Part shown: piece by piece, positions 1 through 11,436 of the stretch
How positions within the stretch are numbered: the first letter of the stretch is position 1
How the letters are laid out: each line of letters starts with the position of its first letter
Source of the DNA: Cheiracanthium punctorium
Taxonomy: Eukaryota; Arthropoda; Arachnida; Araneae; Cheiracanthiidae
DNA length: 64,000 bases
Assembly: GCA_038373885.1 (NCBI GenBank)
Contig: JAWZYV010000058.1
Location: 431,600-495,599 of the forward strand
Direction of reading: 5' to 3'
Position numbers and translations under genes: made by a program
Notes under the pieces: model-generated
Told to the model about the DNA's origin: nothing
What the model saw: only the letters and a program-made list of their open reading frames with translations
The model's database searches: none

Positions 1-105
1 CAATGCAAAAAGCAATGTCTTCTGAAAAATACAAATACTATGCCAAGAGTTAAATGTTGAATGAATTGCAATACTTCAACATTATGTTCCTTTCATATTT
101 CCAGT

Positions 106-389
106 TTAACCCATTTATGCCTAGCGTCCCTTTCTTGGGACGGCATTTTCGATATCAGTCGAAAACGTTATTTATTTTTCCTAGCCTTTATTCGCGAGTA
201 TTGAACCTCAATTCCACAAAATATTTTAATATGGCCAAGTAGGATGTTGACATTTAAATTTTTATACATAATGATTTTAAATGAAATCATCCCTTGTTCA
301 AAAAGTTGACATCAGAAATTTATCAATTACTGCTGGTGTTAGCAAAAATCGAAGAAAGTCGCAAAAATATCCAGGCACGAATGGATTAA
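106..389. mobile_element. piggyBac-like MITE (284 bp)
   Basis: The segment starts TTAACCCATTTATGCCTAG and ends, read from the other strand, TTAATCCATTCGTGCCTGG, so imperfect terminal inverted repeats lie directly inside TTAA at both sides (106-109 and 386-389). TTAA target duplication with C-rich ends is the hallmark of the piggyBac superfamily. There is no transposase, so it is non-autonomous. Related sequence, ending in a GGGTTAA-type terminus, lies near 20690-20955 and 39660-39975. Confidence 0.6.
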
Positions 390-649
390 ATAAGTATATC
401 TAAATGAATGAAATATTTCCATTAATTTATTAGAAATAAGAATACACAATTGAAATAAAAAACTAAAAGAATTCATTTTTAAGTATAAAGTCAGTCAAGA
501 TTTAAAGTATGGGTATACTGGTATACATGGTCATATGTTGCGTCCTCGAATAAGTCCCCAAAGATAATTTCTAGTGTCCCCAAGTTTTCCTTGGATTCGA
601 GGACAATGCTTGATTTGTCCCCAACATACTGTTTAGAAATATGGTCGCC

Positions 650-2413
650 TTAGTTTAAACTTATTGTAATTAAAAAGACTGAGTTAGAGAAATATATCCT
701 TGCAAATTTAGAGCAGGAATGTAATGCTTTACACGCAAAACAATAAGAATTGAAGATTTCCGAGGCTAATGTGTAATTTTTTTTAGTTTGGCGAAAAAAT
801 AAAATGGCTGAAATATGGATTTTGAGTAAGTGAGTTCTAGCGGTTTTCACAGTTTTCGGCTTGGCGCAATTTATTGAGAGCTTAAGGAAATAGATTTTTG
901 AAAACAAATGCAAAGGTTTTGTTAGAATACAGTGTTAAATTTTAAAGATCCGTGAAGAAATAATGCAGTTATTAAGGGATTTCAAGCGATCTAACTTAAG
1001 AATTCTCGCCAATTGAGTACATTGATTTAATTTGGGGGAATTCCGCCAAATTTCAGAAAATTGAAATCTTCTCATTTAGTACATCGGAGTAACGATGAAT
1101 AAAACACATTATAGTTGATAATTTAAAAAAAATTGGCTGTATTAAGGGATTCCAATTTTCAAATAAATGCGTGCTACTCTTTGGCGGTCGAACCATTTCC
1201 CATATTGATTGCTGCTAAGTCAATGCTTCGAATGATTCCCTGAAAAAACTCTTGCAAAATGGCGTATGTTGGCACTTTGGCGAGGCTTAGATTTGAAACT
1301 GGATTTTATTTGAGACTGGTATATATAATAACACTGGTTATAGATAAAAATGAATGTTGGTATGTGTTTATGAGGTTGAAAAACTCCAGCACCGTTGAGC
1401 ACCGTTGCACGATGAAATTTGGTTCACCTAAGTCTTTTATGATGGAGAAGGTTTTTATGCTATCCGTTTTCCTTAACTTTCCACTTGGTGCCGCAGCACA
1501 ACGTTGAATTCTATTCCGTTTAGCCGTTTGCTATGCGAATATCGTCCAACTGATTTCGATGAAATTTGGTACACGCGAATATTAGAACACGGAGAATATT
1601 TTTCACTATCCATTTTGCTGTAACTTGCCGCTAAATGGCGCTGCAAAGCATCAACTTCTATACCGTTCGCCCGATCGGCATAAAATTTTTTATACTTACA
1701 CATTTGAGCACGAAGAATATATTCTAACTGCGTTCCTTTTGATGTTACTCACCACTAGATGACACTGCAATGCATTATTATTTTAACTCGCCACTAGATG
1801 ACGCTGCAGCAGGCCAAATTCTTGACCATTCAAACGGTCGCTATGAAAATACATAGCTATTGAACAATGAAGTATACATAGCTATTTGAACAATGAGAAT
1901 ATTTTGGCGTTATCCATTTTGCTATAACTCGCCACTTGACGGTGCTGTAGCAAATCATTACTTTATTGAACCACTAGACGGCCCTGCAGTGTATCACTTC
2001 TTGACTGTGCAAATGATCACTACGAAAATAGGTACACATAGATATTTGAGCACGGGGAAGAGTTTGGCGCTATCCATTTTCCTATAACTTGCCACTAGAT
2101 GTAGCGTCAGCACATGAACTTCAGGACTGTCCAGCCGATAGTCATGAAAATTCGTATACATCGATATCTGAATGCGAAAAATATTTTCGCCGTATCCGTT
2201 TTGCTAAAACTCGCCACTAGATTGCGCTACGCCGCATGGCCTTCTGCACCGTACAAACGATTGCCTTGCAATTCGGTATGCATGATTATTGGACACAATA
2301 TAACGCGATATCCACTTTGCTATATCTGTTTATTACAATGAATAGTAATCACCACAAATCGTAATATTAAAAAGTCCATTCATTCCCGTGCGAAGAACGG
2401 GTACTTCAGCTAG
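650..2413 (+). mobile_element. Non-autonomous Helitron, copy H1
   Basis: The 3' end has the Helitron signature. A hairpin (CCCGT at 2385-2389 pairing with ACGGG at 2397-2401) is followed 8 bases later by terminal CTAG (2410-2413), and the next base is T. Copies H2 (29198 on, minus) and H3 (62660 on, minus) have the same end and also abut T, as expected for insertion between A and T. The left limit is placed where similarity to the other copies fades and is uncertain. There is no Rep/helicase coding sequence, so it depends on an autonomous relative. The right half is a run of diverged repeats of about 120 bp. Confidence 0.7.
1620..2235 (+). repeat. About 120-bp internal repeats with CCACTAGATG cores
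   Basis: Near-copies of CCACTAGATGRCGCTGCAG occur at about 1629, 1752, 1791, 1932, 1971, 2092 and 2214. Most are preceded by a conserved phrase like TATCCATTTTGCTATAACT. The spacing is mostly about 120 bp with extra copies 39 bp apart. The same array is present in reverse in H2 and H3, so it is part of the Helitron and not a local satellite. The core resembles the CTCF binding consensus (see findings). Confidence 0.75.
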
Positions 2414-2524
2414 TCACTACTATATAATTTACTTAAACGCAATGAAAAACGTAGATGTGCAGGATCGGAAAATGATGCTTTTCTTAAAATTCAAAATGTT
2501 TTCAAAATTCTACACTTTTGGTTC

Positions 2525-2890
2525 ATTTTGATGTAAATAAGGATGTAATATTAGCCTGAGATGCAAGTCCTTACGGACTGGGGGCAGTTCTCTCTCACAA
2601 AACCAATCAGCGAGAACAACAGATAGCGTTTGCTGCACGTAGTCTTACTAAGTCTGAGAAAAATTACAGCCAATTAGAAAAAGAATCTTTGGCTTTAATT
2701 TTTGGAGTTGTTCGGATTCGAAAGTATTTGTTATGCAAAGAACTCACACTCTTGACTGATCACCAACCTTTACTAAGACTTTTATTGGAATCTAAATCAG
2801 TTCCGATTGTTTAAACTGCGAGAATACAGAGGTGGTCAGTAATTCTTTCGGCAGCGGCATACTGTCTTTCATTTGCAAAAGTAAACAGAT
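2525..2890 (+). pseudogene. Ty3/gypsy pol fragment, RNase H domain
   Basis: Translation from 2525 gives a gypsy-type RNase H. It contains DASPYGLGAVLSH, then LEKESLALIF, then LLTDHQPLLRLL, so the acidic residues typical of retrotransposon RNase H are recognisable. The codon before the first catalytic Asp is TGA where the family normally has Cys, and a second in-frame stop follows SKSVPIV. No reverse transcriptase lies before it and no integrase after it, so it is a dead, truncated copy. There is no sign of its LTRs nearby. Confidence 0.8.
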
Positions 2891-3750
2891 ACAAACCCAT
2901 TACTTTCTCAAGTAAACGAATTTGTTTTGAAAGGCTAGCGGAAATATGTGTCTGAAATCTACCGACCATTTTGGTTATGCATACAAGAATTGTCAGTTGA
3001 AAGAAGAGTAATTCTTCGGGAACTTCTGTTTACATACCACAAAAATTCCGTGAGTTCGTACTAACATGCTTGTGGTCGCAGCATGCCGGTTGTAAAGGGT
3101 CTAGAGTCTAACCACCTCCCAGATATAGAAAGCCTTACAACTCCTACGTCACCAAGCTTTGACGCCATCACTGGGCGTGCAAAGGTGACGCCATAACAGG
3201 TGTGGGTGCGTGTGTGTTCGGGTTTTTTTTTTTTTTTCCACAAAGTAAAACTGTTTACGATTTCTGGTGAATGCTTCAAATATTAGAAAATATCTTAAAT
3301 TAAACATTAAAATTAAATACCTTTCTCATATAAAATTATTCATTATGATCTATTTCCTTATCATATTATTTAATTAGTCATCGTTAAAAACTGCTATTTG
3401 TCGTAAAATTATATTTTTATCTCAAATTTATAAAATATTGCTACTCATGAATAAATTCAACAGAAATTTTCCAAAGTACTGCATATCTCCCTCCGAATTT
3501 TTTTCTGCTCTGCAGTGCTCTGCACATCATATTAAAGTCACAGAACTTGCTGACCATTTGGAAAGTTTAAAGGATACTTAAGCAATACGAGTAGCTTTTA
3601 AGATGAGATATTTTATGGAGGTATTTATGGCGTAAATCCATCATCACTTTAAAGGCACATGGAATCACTTCGTAGAGAACTCACCTCTGACACGCTTACA
3701 CATCTCATGTTTAAGAACTCCAGAATATTTTAGTGAAGCTTGAATATATC
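2891..3750. other. Unassigned AT-rich spacer
   Basis: No coding signal or terminal repeat was recognised. It has a T-rich run at about 3224-3238 and otherwise unremarkable AT-rich sequence. Confidence 0.4.
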
Positions 3751-3759
3751 TCAACTTAA

Positions 3760-4024
3760 CATTTTTTTTCTAATGGTGGGCACCTGCTGTTTCTAGGCTT
3801 TGGACCACAACTAAGCCAGAAGTACTGTTGAGTTTATTACGCAGGCACCTAATAGAAGGACCAGCGTTGCCTACTATGAAGGGACGGACCTATGAAGAGA
3901 TCCCTCCTATGAAGGGACCATGTTAACATCCACAAGTTGACATCCATGCCCAAACCGGGATTCAAACCTGTACCCAAGGCGTGATAGAATGGTTCTTAAA
4001 CCACTACAACCCCGGGGGGAGCTG
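3760..4024 (-). mobile_element. tRNA-derived SINE with 9-bp target duplication
   Basis: On the minus strand the 5' head is tRNA-like. It has an A-box-like TAGTGGTTTAAG (4006-3995), an anticodon-arm-like TTCTATCACGC, and a clean B box GGTTTGAATCC (3968-3958). A tail with repeated CCCTTCATAG follows and ends in an A-run (3770-3762). The element is flanked by TCAACTTAA at 3751-3759 and 4025-4033, a perfect 9-bp target duplication. RNA polymerase III would transcribe it, and mobilisation would rely on LINE enzymes. The head most resembles tRNA-Asp, but the source tRNA is uncertain. Confidence 0.8.
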
Positions 4025-4395
4025 TCAACTTAATATTATTTTATAAAAAAAAAAATTGGCTCACCATCTTTATCCCAGACGTGGAAGCATCTGGAGAGAT
4101 CATCCCACTTTTTTTATAATGCCACGGAGTGAGGCCAAAATGTGTTCTTCCGCGCAACATTGCATGAGGCCAAACAAAAGCACGTGGTGTGTAAGACAGA
4201 CCAATGGAGGCATGTGTTTTGATAACATTCGTTTGAAGAAATATAGTTATTGCGGAAGCATACTGGGCACACCAGTTTATCCTCTTTGATATCTCCAGTT
4301 GTATCCATGATCCCGAAAGTCAATAATCTGGAAAAATTTTGGGAGGTTTAAGCTTTAAGTTTCAATGACGTAGCCTTCTTCCAGTACAGTTTAGC

Positions 4396-5560
4396 CTACT
4401 TAGCGGCTTGAGCAAAGTTATTGAACGTGTGACTCTGCACAGGCTTACTGACTTCCTAACCAGAAACAACGTTGTTATTTCTGAACAATTTGGATTCAGG
4501 AAGAAGCATAGCACTACGTACCAGCTTCTCCGAGTTGTAGAACACCTCATAGAAGTAGTACAGGCTAAAGACAGTATATCCATCGTGTTGTTCGATATTT
4601 CCAAGGCTTTCGACAATGTCTGGCACGTCGGATTTATTTATGAACTTTTTAGTATAGGTGTGCCAGACTATCTCATCCACCTTATACACAACTACTTAAC
4701 TGGATGCAGCTTTGCGGTCAGAATTGACAACGCCATCTCTTCTACCACCCTATCTGCAGTAAGGTGCCTCAAGGATCAATTCTTGGTCCCACCTTATACA
4801 GCTTATACGTCAACGACGTGCCTCCACATCATGCAACGGAGATCTCGCTCTACGTAGACGACACTGCTATAATTGGCATAGCAAAAACTGAAAGAACCCT
4901 CCTACAGAATCTCCAAGCCCACATCAATAAGCTGGAGCTTTGGTTGAAGAACTGGAAGATTAAATTAAATCCTGATAAATGCATAGCCATGTCTATTGGA
5001 TGGAAGATTTCACCCTCCCGTCTGTATGTCAACAATACTGTACTAGAGTTGGTTGACAGTGCCCCTTATCCAGGAATCGAAATAGATAGATACCTATCCT
5101 GGAAAAGGAACATCGCCAAAACAAGAGGAAAAATGACCACAGCGTTCCAAAGCTTGAACAAGCTCATTTACACAAGAAAGCTCAGTACTCAAAACAAAGT
5201 ACTACAATACAAGACTGTAATGCGACTTGTGCTGCTGCAGTATGTGCCTATGGTGCAAAAAGGAATATTAAGTCCCTGCTCGCAAAGGAAAGCAAGATTC
5301 TCAGAATCGTCAGATTTGGACATCATCACCTCGCTAAAGACATAATACTCAAGGATATGAAAGTCACTGAAGTCGCACATACTGAAGCTCTCCAAGAGGT
5401 TCTACAGGAATATCAACGATATTCCAAACGAAATCATCGCCACTCTGCCCGACTACGAACCTACGGATCCCAACTTCCGGAGACGACCCAAGGCTGTCTT
5501 GCACGTCCTTCAGACCTAGCTGTCACCCATATCACCTATCACTCACTGCCGAGCAACCCA
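4396..5560 (+). pseudogene. Jockey-clade non-LTR retrotransposon reverse transcriptase, broken
   Basis: Fingers and palm motifs are clear: LSGLSKVIERVTLHRL, then QFGFRKKHST, then VLFDISKAFDNVWH (motif A), then PQGSILGPTLYSLYVNDVP (motif B), then LYVDDTAI (motif C, where Jockey elements usually have YADD). The reading frame shifts by one base at about 4755-4765 between motif A and motif B. Further shifts and stops occur after 5235 in the C-terminal part. The endonuclease half that precedes the RT in intact elements is missing, so this is a 5'-truncated copy. It would have encoded the target-primed reverse transcription enzyme and is now inactive. Confidence 0.85.
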
Positions 5561-6030
5561 TCCATTGAAGTCCACTTCGGTGGAGGGAGGACGGGTAATC
5601 CCCCCCTCCCTCCCAAAAACCACCAGCAGCACTTCCACTTGACAATACCCGAATGATGACTTTCTGCACCGATCTCACGCAGCTCAGAGCTGCCTTTCAC
5701 ATACATCCAATACGTTTACATACATTTCATGACACACTGGAGGTAAGCGCGCTGCGCAGGCACTTCGAAAGCTATACTTCAGTCAGTCAGTCTTCCAGTA
5801 CAGCTGTACAAATAGTAATTTATGTGTCTGAAAGTTTCGGGATGGTTAAGGTTGAACACCCAAAACCTGCCCCTGGATTCGGCCTTGCGACATCTAGAAA
5901 AGAATACCAGAGCCCTCTGTATAACACGACGTCTTATTAGTGGATTTTTAATTACCATTAAGCATCAATTTGAAGAGAAACATTCATGTGTTTCCTTCTT
6001 TAATATAGTGAGTAAAAAATTATGTCAATA

Positions 6031-7744
6031 AGATGAAAATTTGGCATTTTCACAATAATTTTTTTACATTGCTAACTTCAAAATACCACCTTGATAAAAA
6101 AAAGTTTATTCTGATCAGCTCAATAGAACGGTAACTAACGGTGTTTGAGTACTGCCAGTTTAATCGTGACGACTCTGTATTTCGACCAAGTTAGAAAGTA
6201 TGTTCTAGGAACTACACACACATTCTTATGATTATCTTTTTTTATAGGGAAGTCAATTTGTGTTGTGCAAACTTTCCGTTAAAAACTACATGTTTAAAAT
6301 ACGTTTCATACAAAATTTTTAAAACGAATGAAAGAAAATGTTCAAGTATGTGAAATGCTGAAGAAATAATGAAGCATAATACAGGGTGTCCCGAAAAAGT
6401 GGCAACGGGGCTAAATTATTAGCTATTAGAGATAAGAGGGTAGTGTAAATTGAAAAAATGTTCAAAATAAATCGGAAGTAAGATTTCATCAAGAAAAGAA
6501 TCCTGTCGTTAATTTTCATAAAGTTACGCCTTTTAAATTTGTGTACGAGCCCAGTAGCGTCGCTAAGCATGGTGTCATCCGGTGCGTCCACATCCGGTGA
6601 CCCACCTCTACATACACAGACCAGTCAAAGTTAGTTCTGCATAAGAATAAGCAAAATCATTAACAGCATTGTGAGGTATAATATTTTTTCTTTGTACTCT
6701 ACACAAATAATGTATCATTTCTGCAAAAATATCATTTTGGTAATAGTAAGAAAGTCCTTTCAAACATTACGAGGCTATTATGAAATTTTCCATTCCCTGT
6801 ATATGAGGTATTGCACAAGGCGCGCAAACGCCTTTTTTACATCGAGTGTTTCCCTATCAAAGCCTGAACGAGCCTTAAAAAAGGCTTTTTATAGTAGCAT
6901 TCTCAGATTAATAAAAATATTGCATTACAATCAAATAAACCTTAAATTACCTTCATATTTGAAAATTAATATGTTTCATGGACATGTTGCATTGACACCA
7001 TTTGTTTCAATACTCACTACAAAACTGCTTTATTTAAAAGGTCTTGTTGCTTTTAAAAGTAATGAAAATCGTTAAAATTTTGCATGAATATACATGCTCC
7101 TTCATTGCATATAGAATTTATTTACTAGTAAGCTGTTTAGTATATCAGTATAGTTGACTTTATTATTTATATTACTGACTCTAAAGATTTCAAAATTAAT
7201 TAAAAAAATTTTAATAATTAAAAGAATAACATATTATTTTTCATATGTGGTTGATTGCGCGCAGCCGTACATACATAAAAATCTTTAAACAAACTCAATA
7301 TTTTTATGCCTATACTTTAATTAGACATAATAAAATGACCTATTATTATGTAGAAATTACATTCTTATCTTTATTTGCATATAAAAAAATATTATAATAT
7401 TTATTTAAGCTATTAGCTAATAAAATCTTTTGTAAAGTAAAAATTTATATAATGTAGATAATAAAAATAATTCTGTTTGTAAAATGATTTTTATATTTAT
7501 AAAAAAGTGTGCAGGGAACCTCATATGAAAAATATATTTTACTCTTTTAATTAATTAAAATTTTTGAAGTCAGTAATACAAATAGAATACGCTATCCTAT
7601 ATAAATATGTAAAAGTGCTTACTTGTAAATAGATTGGTTGTGTAAATAAGTGAACATTTATACACCTTCAAGCACTTGTCTCGATTTTCATTACATTTAA
7701 AAAGGCATAACACCTTTAAATAACATGCAAAAATTAAAAAATAA
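6031..7744. other. Non-coding part of R1, AT-rich
   Basis: There is a conserved block at 6382-6860 starting CAGGGTGTCCCGAAAA; a diverged copy lies in reverse orientation at about 9490-9611. Very AT-rich sequence without coding signal follows. Part of it (6870-7690) is absent from paralogue R2. Confidence 0.5.
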
Positions 7745-8149
7745 AGTTATTTCAAAATTTAAATTAAAACTGTCTTAGCCTTCAAGGTTACAAAGATCCG
7801 GATTCATTCATCAAAATCTATGCTTCCGACAAAATGAGTTTCGATAGATAATACTGCAAGGTCAGAGAGTCTTGACTGATTGTTGATCGCAGATAATTTT
7901 TAATGAGTTTCAGCTTTGAAAAGCTCCTTTCGCACGAACTCACTGATATAGAAAACTGTCAAATATAATTTTAAGGCTAAGGAAAGTGTTGGAAGAGATT
8001 CCATAAAATCCCATTTAGCTATAAAATTTAATATTTCTAGGAGTGTCCACACATTAACTTCTTTCAGGCTGATATTCTGATGGGGATCTAAATTGCGGGA
8101 GGAAATTCCCGGACGGGTGCCAGTAGCTCTCTCTTAACGTCGCATTCGG
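7745..8149 (-). pseudogene. hAT-type transposase C-terminal fragment, degraded
   Basis: On the minus strand this region parallels the better preserved fragment at 18722-19111. That fragment reads as a hAT dimerisation region of the ZMYM1-like type, with LSDLAILSIESHF and IDFDKAIRNFVTLKS in place of the usual SGERSFSKLKLIK and RLSxLALISIE segments. Only the last 100 or so residues are represented, and this copy has extra frame breaks. It has no flanking inverted repeats that I can see, so it was carried here inside the larger repeat. Confidence 0.55.
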
Positions 8150-8729
8150 TAACATAAGCTACCCTCTCCTGGAAAACAAACAAGCATCCTTTTATCGATC
8201 ATTCCTATAAACAAATATCCTACAGAAGTATGATTATGAGCTTGAGAAGCATGAATCAAGAAAAAACCGACCCTGGGAAAAAGCTCACCATATAAATTTT
8301 TCTTTCATTTCCAGTAAATAAGGAAGCTAGTTGACTGATATATTTATATCAGCGCAGTTTAATAATTTATTAATATTTTATTTGATGAATTAAGTTGTTT
8401 CATATTAAAGTGATTATAGGTCTCAGGAAGAAATGAGTAGATAATTCTATGCCTCCAACTGACCAGGGAGGTTTGAGAGGGTGCCTCAATACACCCCCCC
8501 CCTTTTTTTACAACTTCGCACCCCTTCACGCAAATAATAAGAATGATATCTACCCAGGTGTTTATAGTGTTGCGTAATTTTTACTGTAACCCAGTTTTGT
8601 CGAGATTCTCTTCTGGAAGTTCTAGCCTAAAGAGGTTCGAGTGGAAGCACTAGCAATGCTTTCTTTCACTTTGGAACCCTCGCACAAACAATAACTACCG
8701 ACATATAAAGGTAACAAGAGGCTTTACCC

Positions 8730-9640
8730 CTTGTTTGAAAAGCATCTTAATCGCGCTCCTTGTCCACTGCCCTCTCTCCCCACAAAGAAATAATGTTCTT
8801 AGTTACACCCCTCGTTAAAAGTGGAACAAAATACAGATGAAATGGCAGCCCATAATATGAGAAAAATCTTTTAAACTCGAAAAAAAAAGTCGAGATGATA
8901 ACACATTTTATTTCACTGGTACACAGAACATATGTCTTTCATTATATTTATTCTTACTTCTAATATCGGATGTCTTTTTCATCACCAAAGCAGAACTTTT
9001 TTTCAAATTAATTGAAAATTTTAAAATCAGCATTTTTTTGGTGTCACTCTGTGCGGTCACCACCCCCGCAACGCCACCGTACGATTCCCGTACAAAACGA
9101 TTCCTAATGAGCAAAATGTGCTCCATACACTCATCCGTTGGCATACAAAATTTGAGTACTATACCTTAAAATGTGTCCGAGTAAATATAACGATGACTAA
9201 AACCAATTTTCAATAGCTCTCGAGGGGAAAAAATCACGTTGAATGATCGCATTTCAGCGGTGGTACAGAAATTACGAAAGAAAATCTTTTTTAAACTCTA
9301 GCAATGAACGTTTAATTCAAAATCATATATAGTCCGCGATCGTATTTCTTTAAAGATATCTATGAGACGTTGTCAGAAGTCAAATTTGATACATCACCTC
9401 ATTAATGTATGGGGCACATTTTATTAATTGGAAATGTTTTTGTACGCGATCGTATACAAATTAAAAATATGTAACATTTTGAAACTTAGTTTAAGGAATT
9501 TTTTCTTAAAGGAGTCTTATTCTGGACCTCATTTTGAACTTTTTTTTTCAATTTACACTGCCTACTCATCTCTAACAGGTAAAGCATTAAAGCCCGTTTT
9601 GGGACACCCTACAAATTGGTATTGTTATTGCAGTGAGTAC
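8730..9640. repeat. Fold-back repeat F1
   Basis: An arm at about 9087-9140 (CCCGTACAAAACGATTCC on) pairs with an inverted arm at about 9395-9447 around a core of about 250 bp. The same block recurs at about 24120-24680 and at 45340-45769 plus 59964-60490. The right edge carries GGGACACCC (about 9600), followed at 9651-9673 by a TA microsatellite. It marks the edge of the duplicated IR unit. Confidence 0.6.
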
Positions 9641-9673
9641 AAGGGGCACGTATATATATATATATATATATAT

Positions 9674-11436
9674 ACAAGATCCATTTTGTATTTTTTAAAT
9701 TTTTTTAAAGGAAAGTCAATTTGTGTTATGCAAAATTTTAATTAAAAACATACATGGTTAAAATACGTTTCCTGCAAATTTTTTTAAATGAATGAAAGAA
9801 TATATATTCAAGTATCGAAGATCCTGAATAAATAATGAAACATAATACATGGTTGGTGTTATCACAGTAAGTAGGAGGGGAACGTAGTTATATACACATG
9901 ATCTATTTTTCATTATTCATTTCGAATTCACTTCACCGGTATTGACAAATTCATTTCAAGATTCTTACTTTAGTAATATCTCTATTCTTATTTGTCTTTA
10001 TTAAAATTAATATATTTTCGTGTCCTTCTGCTAAATATAAAAAAATCGATATGACTGAATACCATCTTTGTCATAAGCTGTTGCTATACGCTAGTGTATA
10101 CTTCTACAGGAACGGCACCTTAAAGGTATTTATACTCCTGAAAAAAAAAAGGATTCCGCTACCTAATGGAAAAACCAATAATTTAATATGAATAATTCAT
10201 TTAATTATTCTACAAGAAATACGAATGAATTGTCCAACACTTGTGCAAAGTATCAGACAGTTCCGCTAAATAAATGACGCTGTTTTATTCTTAGTGAGGA
10301 ATTTTATGTCTATCTGAGCTCAGAACAAGTAATAGGTATATTAAATTGCATGGTTATTGTATGATTTCAAATATTCTCTGGCTAATATTTCACTGACTGA
10401 TAACTGTCAAATTATTTGCAACTAGGTTTCACTAACTACTGAAATAAATAAACGATTTATCGCTCTCTATGTTGGTTGTGAAACAGTTAAAACTTCGTAA
10501 ACTAACACTAAACGATACTTATAGTTCTGGATAAGTGTTTTGGGCGAAAACATTTCGTCCTTCATCAGCAGTTGTCCATGCACAAACTGAAGTGTTGTAT
10601 CAAGTCAGAGTGAAACAGGTATTCAATATGCATATTTAATTTCCTTCTTCCGTAAAAATACGATTGCTTGCCTAATTTCTGAACTGATATCAAAGTGCAT
10701 CATTTCTAATGGCTACTAGTTTCACACTAAACAATTACGTAGGGATTTGAAAAGGGATGTGCAAGAAAAGTGTTTCTCCTCTTGAAAAAGTTTAGACGTT
10801 TTATGGTTAAAAATGGATTCTGTTACCTATAAGAATAATCAATAGTTTAACATGAAAAATACGTTTAATCATTCTGCATGAAACATGAATTGTTTGGCCC
10901 AAGTGCAGCTGAAAAAATTAGACAGTCTTATGTAGTTAAATGATATAATTTTTCCTTAATAAGAAAATTTATAGTTTTATTCCAAAATTGGAAAAAAAGG
11001 TGCATTATATTGAGTAATTATTGCATAATTTGATGCAAATGTCCCGTTTAATAATTGACCGATAATCATTGTCATATTATTCGCAATTATGTTCCAATAA
11101 TTACTGAAAAAAATTGATTAATATTTTCAAGGATAAAACATAAAATTCAATTATAATTTTTTCTTAAAATAGAGCTAGAATATAGCTACTTATGAGGAAG
11201 ATAAATTTAAATTTAAGTAATAAAAGCTTATATTTCTTGAAAATCTCCTCTACATAATTCTAAAAGATTACAGACATTCTAAAGTCTCTTTATGATATCA
11301 TTATTTATATATCTATTTAATCTATAATTTTAAAAATAAAATTTAAAAACGTCTACTTTTCAGCACTTTTGTATTTGATGACAGTTTTCAGAAAAGTATA
11401 ATTCTTTTCACAATATATTTTTTTGCATTACAAAGC
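9674..11436. other. Conserved upstream region of IR-A
   Basis: No coding sequence was found. The whole stretch closely parallels 32660-34466 upstream of IR-D, including TTTGGGCGAAAACATTTCG near 10539. It may contain the promoter and a short leader exon for the receptor. I see no unambiguous exon or signal-peptide coding stretch, so nothing more specific is claimed. Confidence 0.5.

Larger units (their letters stand above)
4262..8149. repeat. Composite repeat R1 (Jockey + hAT pieces), paralogue of 16101-19111
   Basis: From ACTGGGCACACCAGTTTATC at 4262 the sequence runs parallel to the segment starting at 16101. It passes through the Jockey reverse transcriptase, a block beginning CAGGGTGTCCCGAAAA (about 6382), and a reversed hAT fragment ending near 8149. 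R1 has about 0.8 kb at 6870-7690 that R2 lacks. Because very different transposons keep the same order in both copies, the pair was probably duplicated as a block. Confidence 0.7.

Noticed and set aside
4056..4323. Open frames on both strands at the SINE/Jockey junction
   Set aside because: No similarity to any family; they span unrelated repeats.
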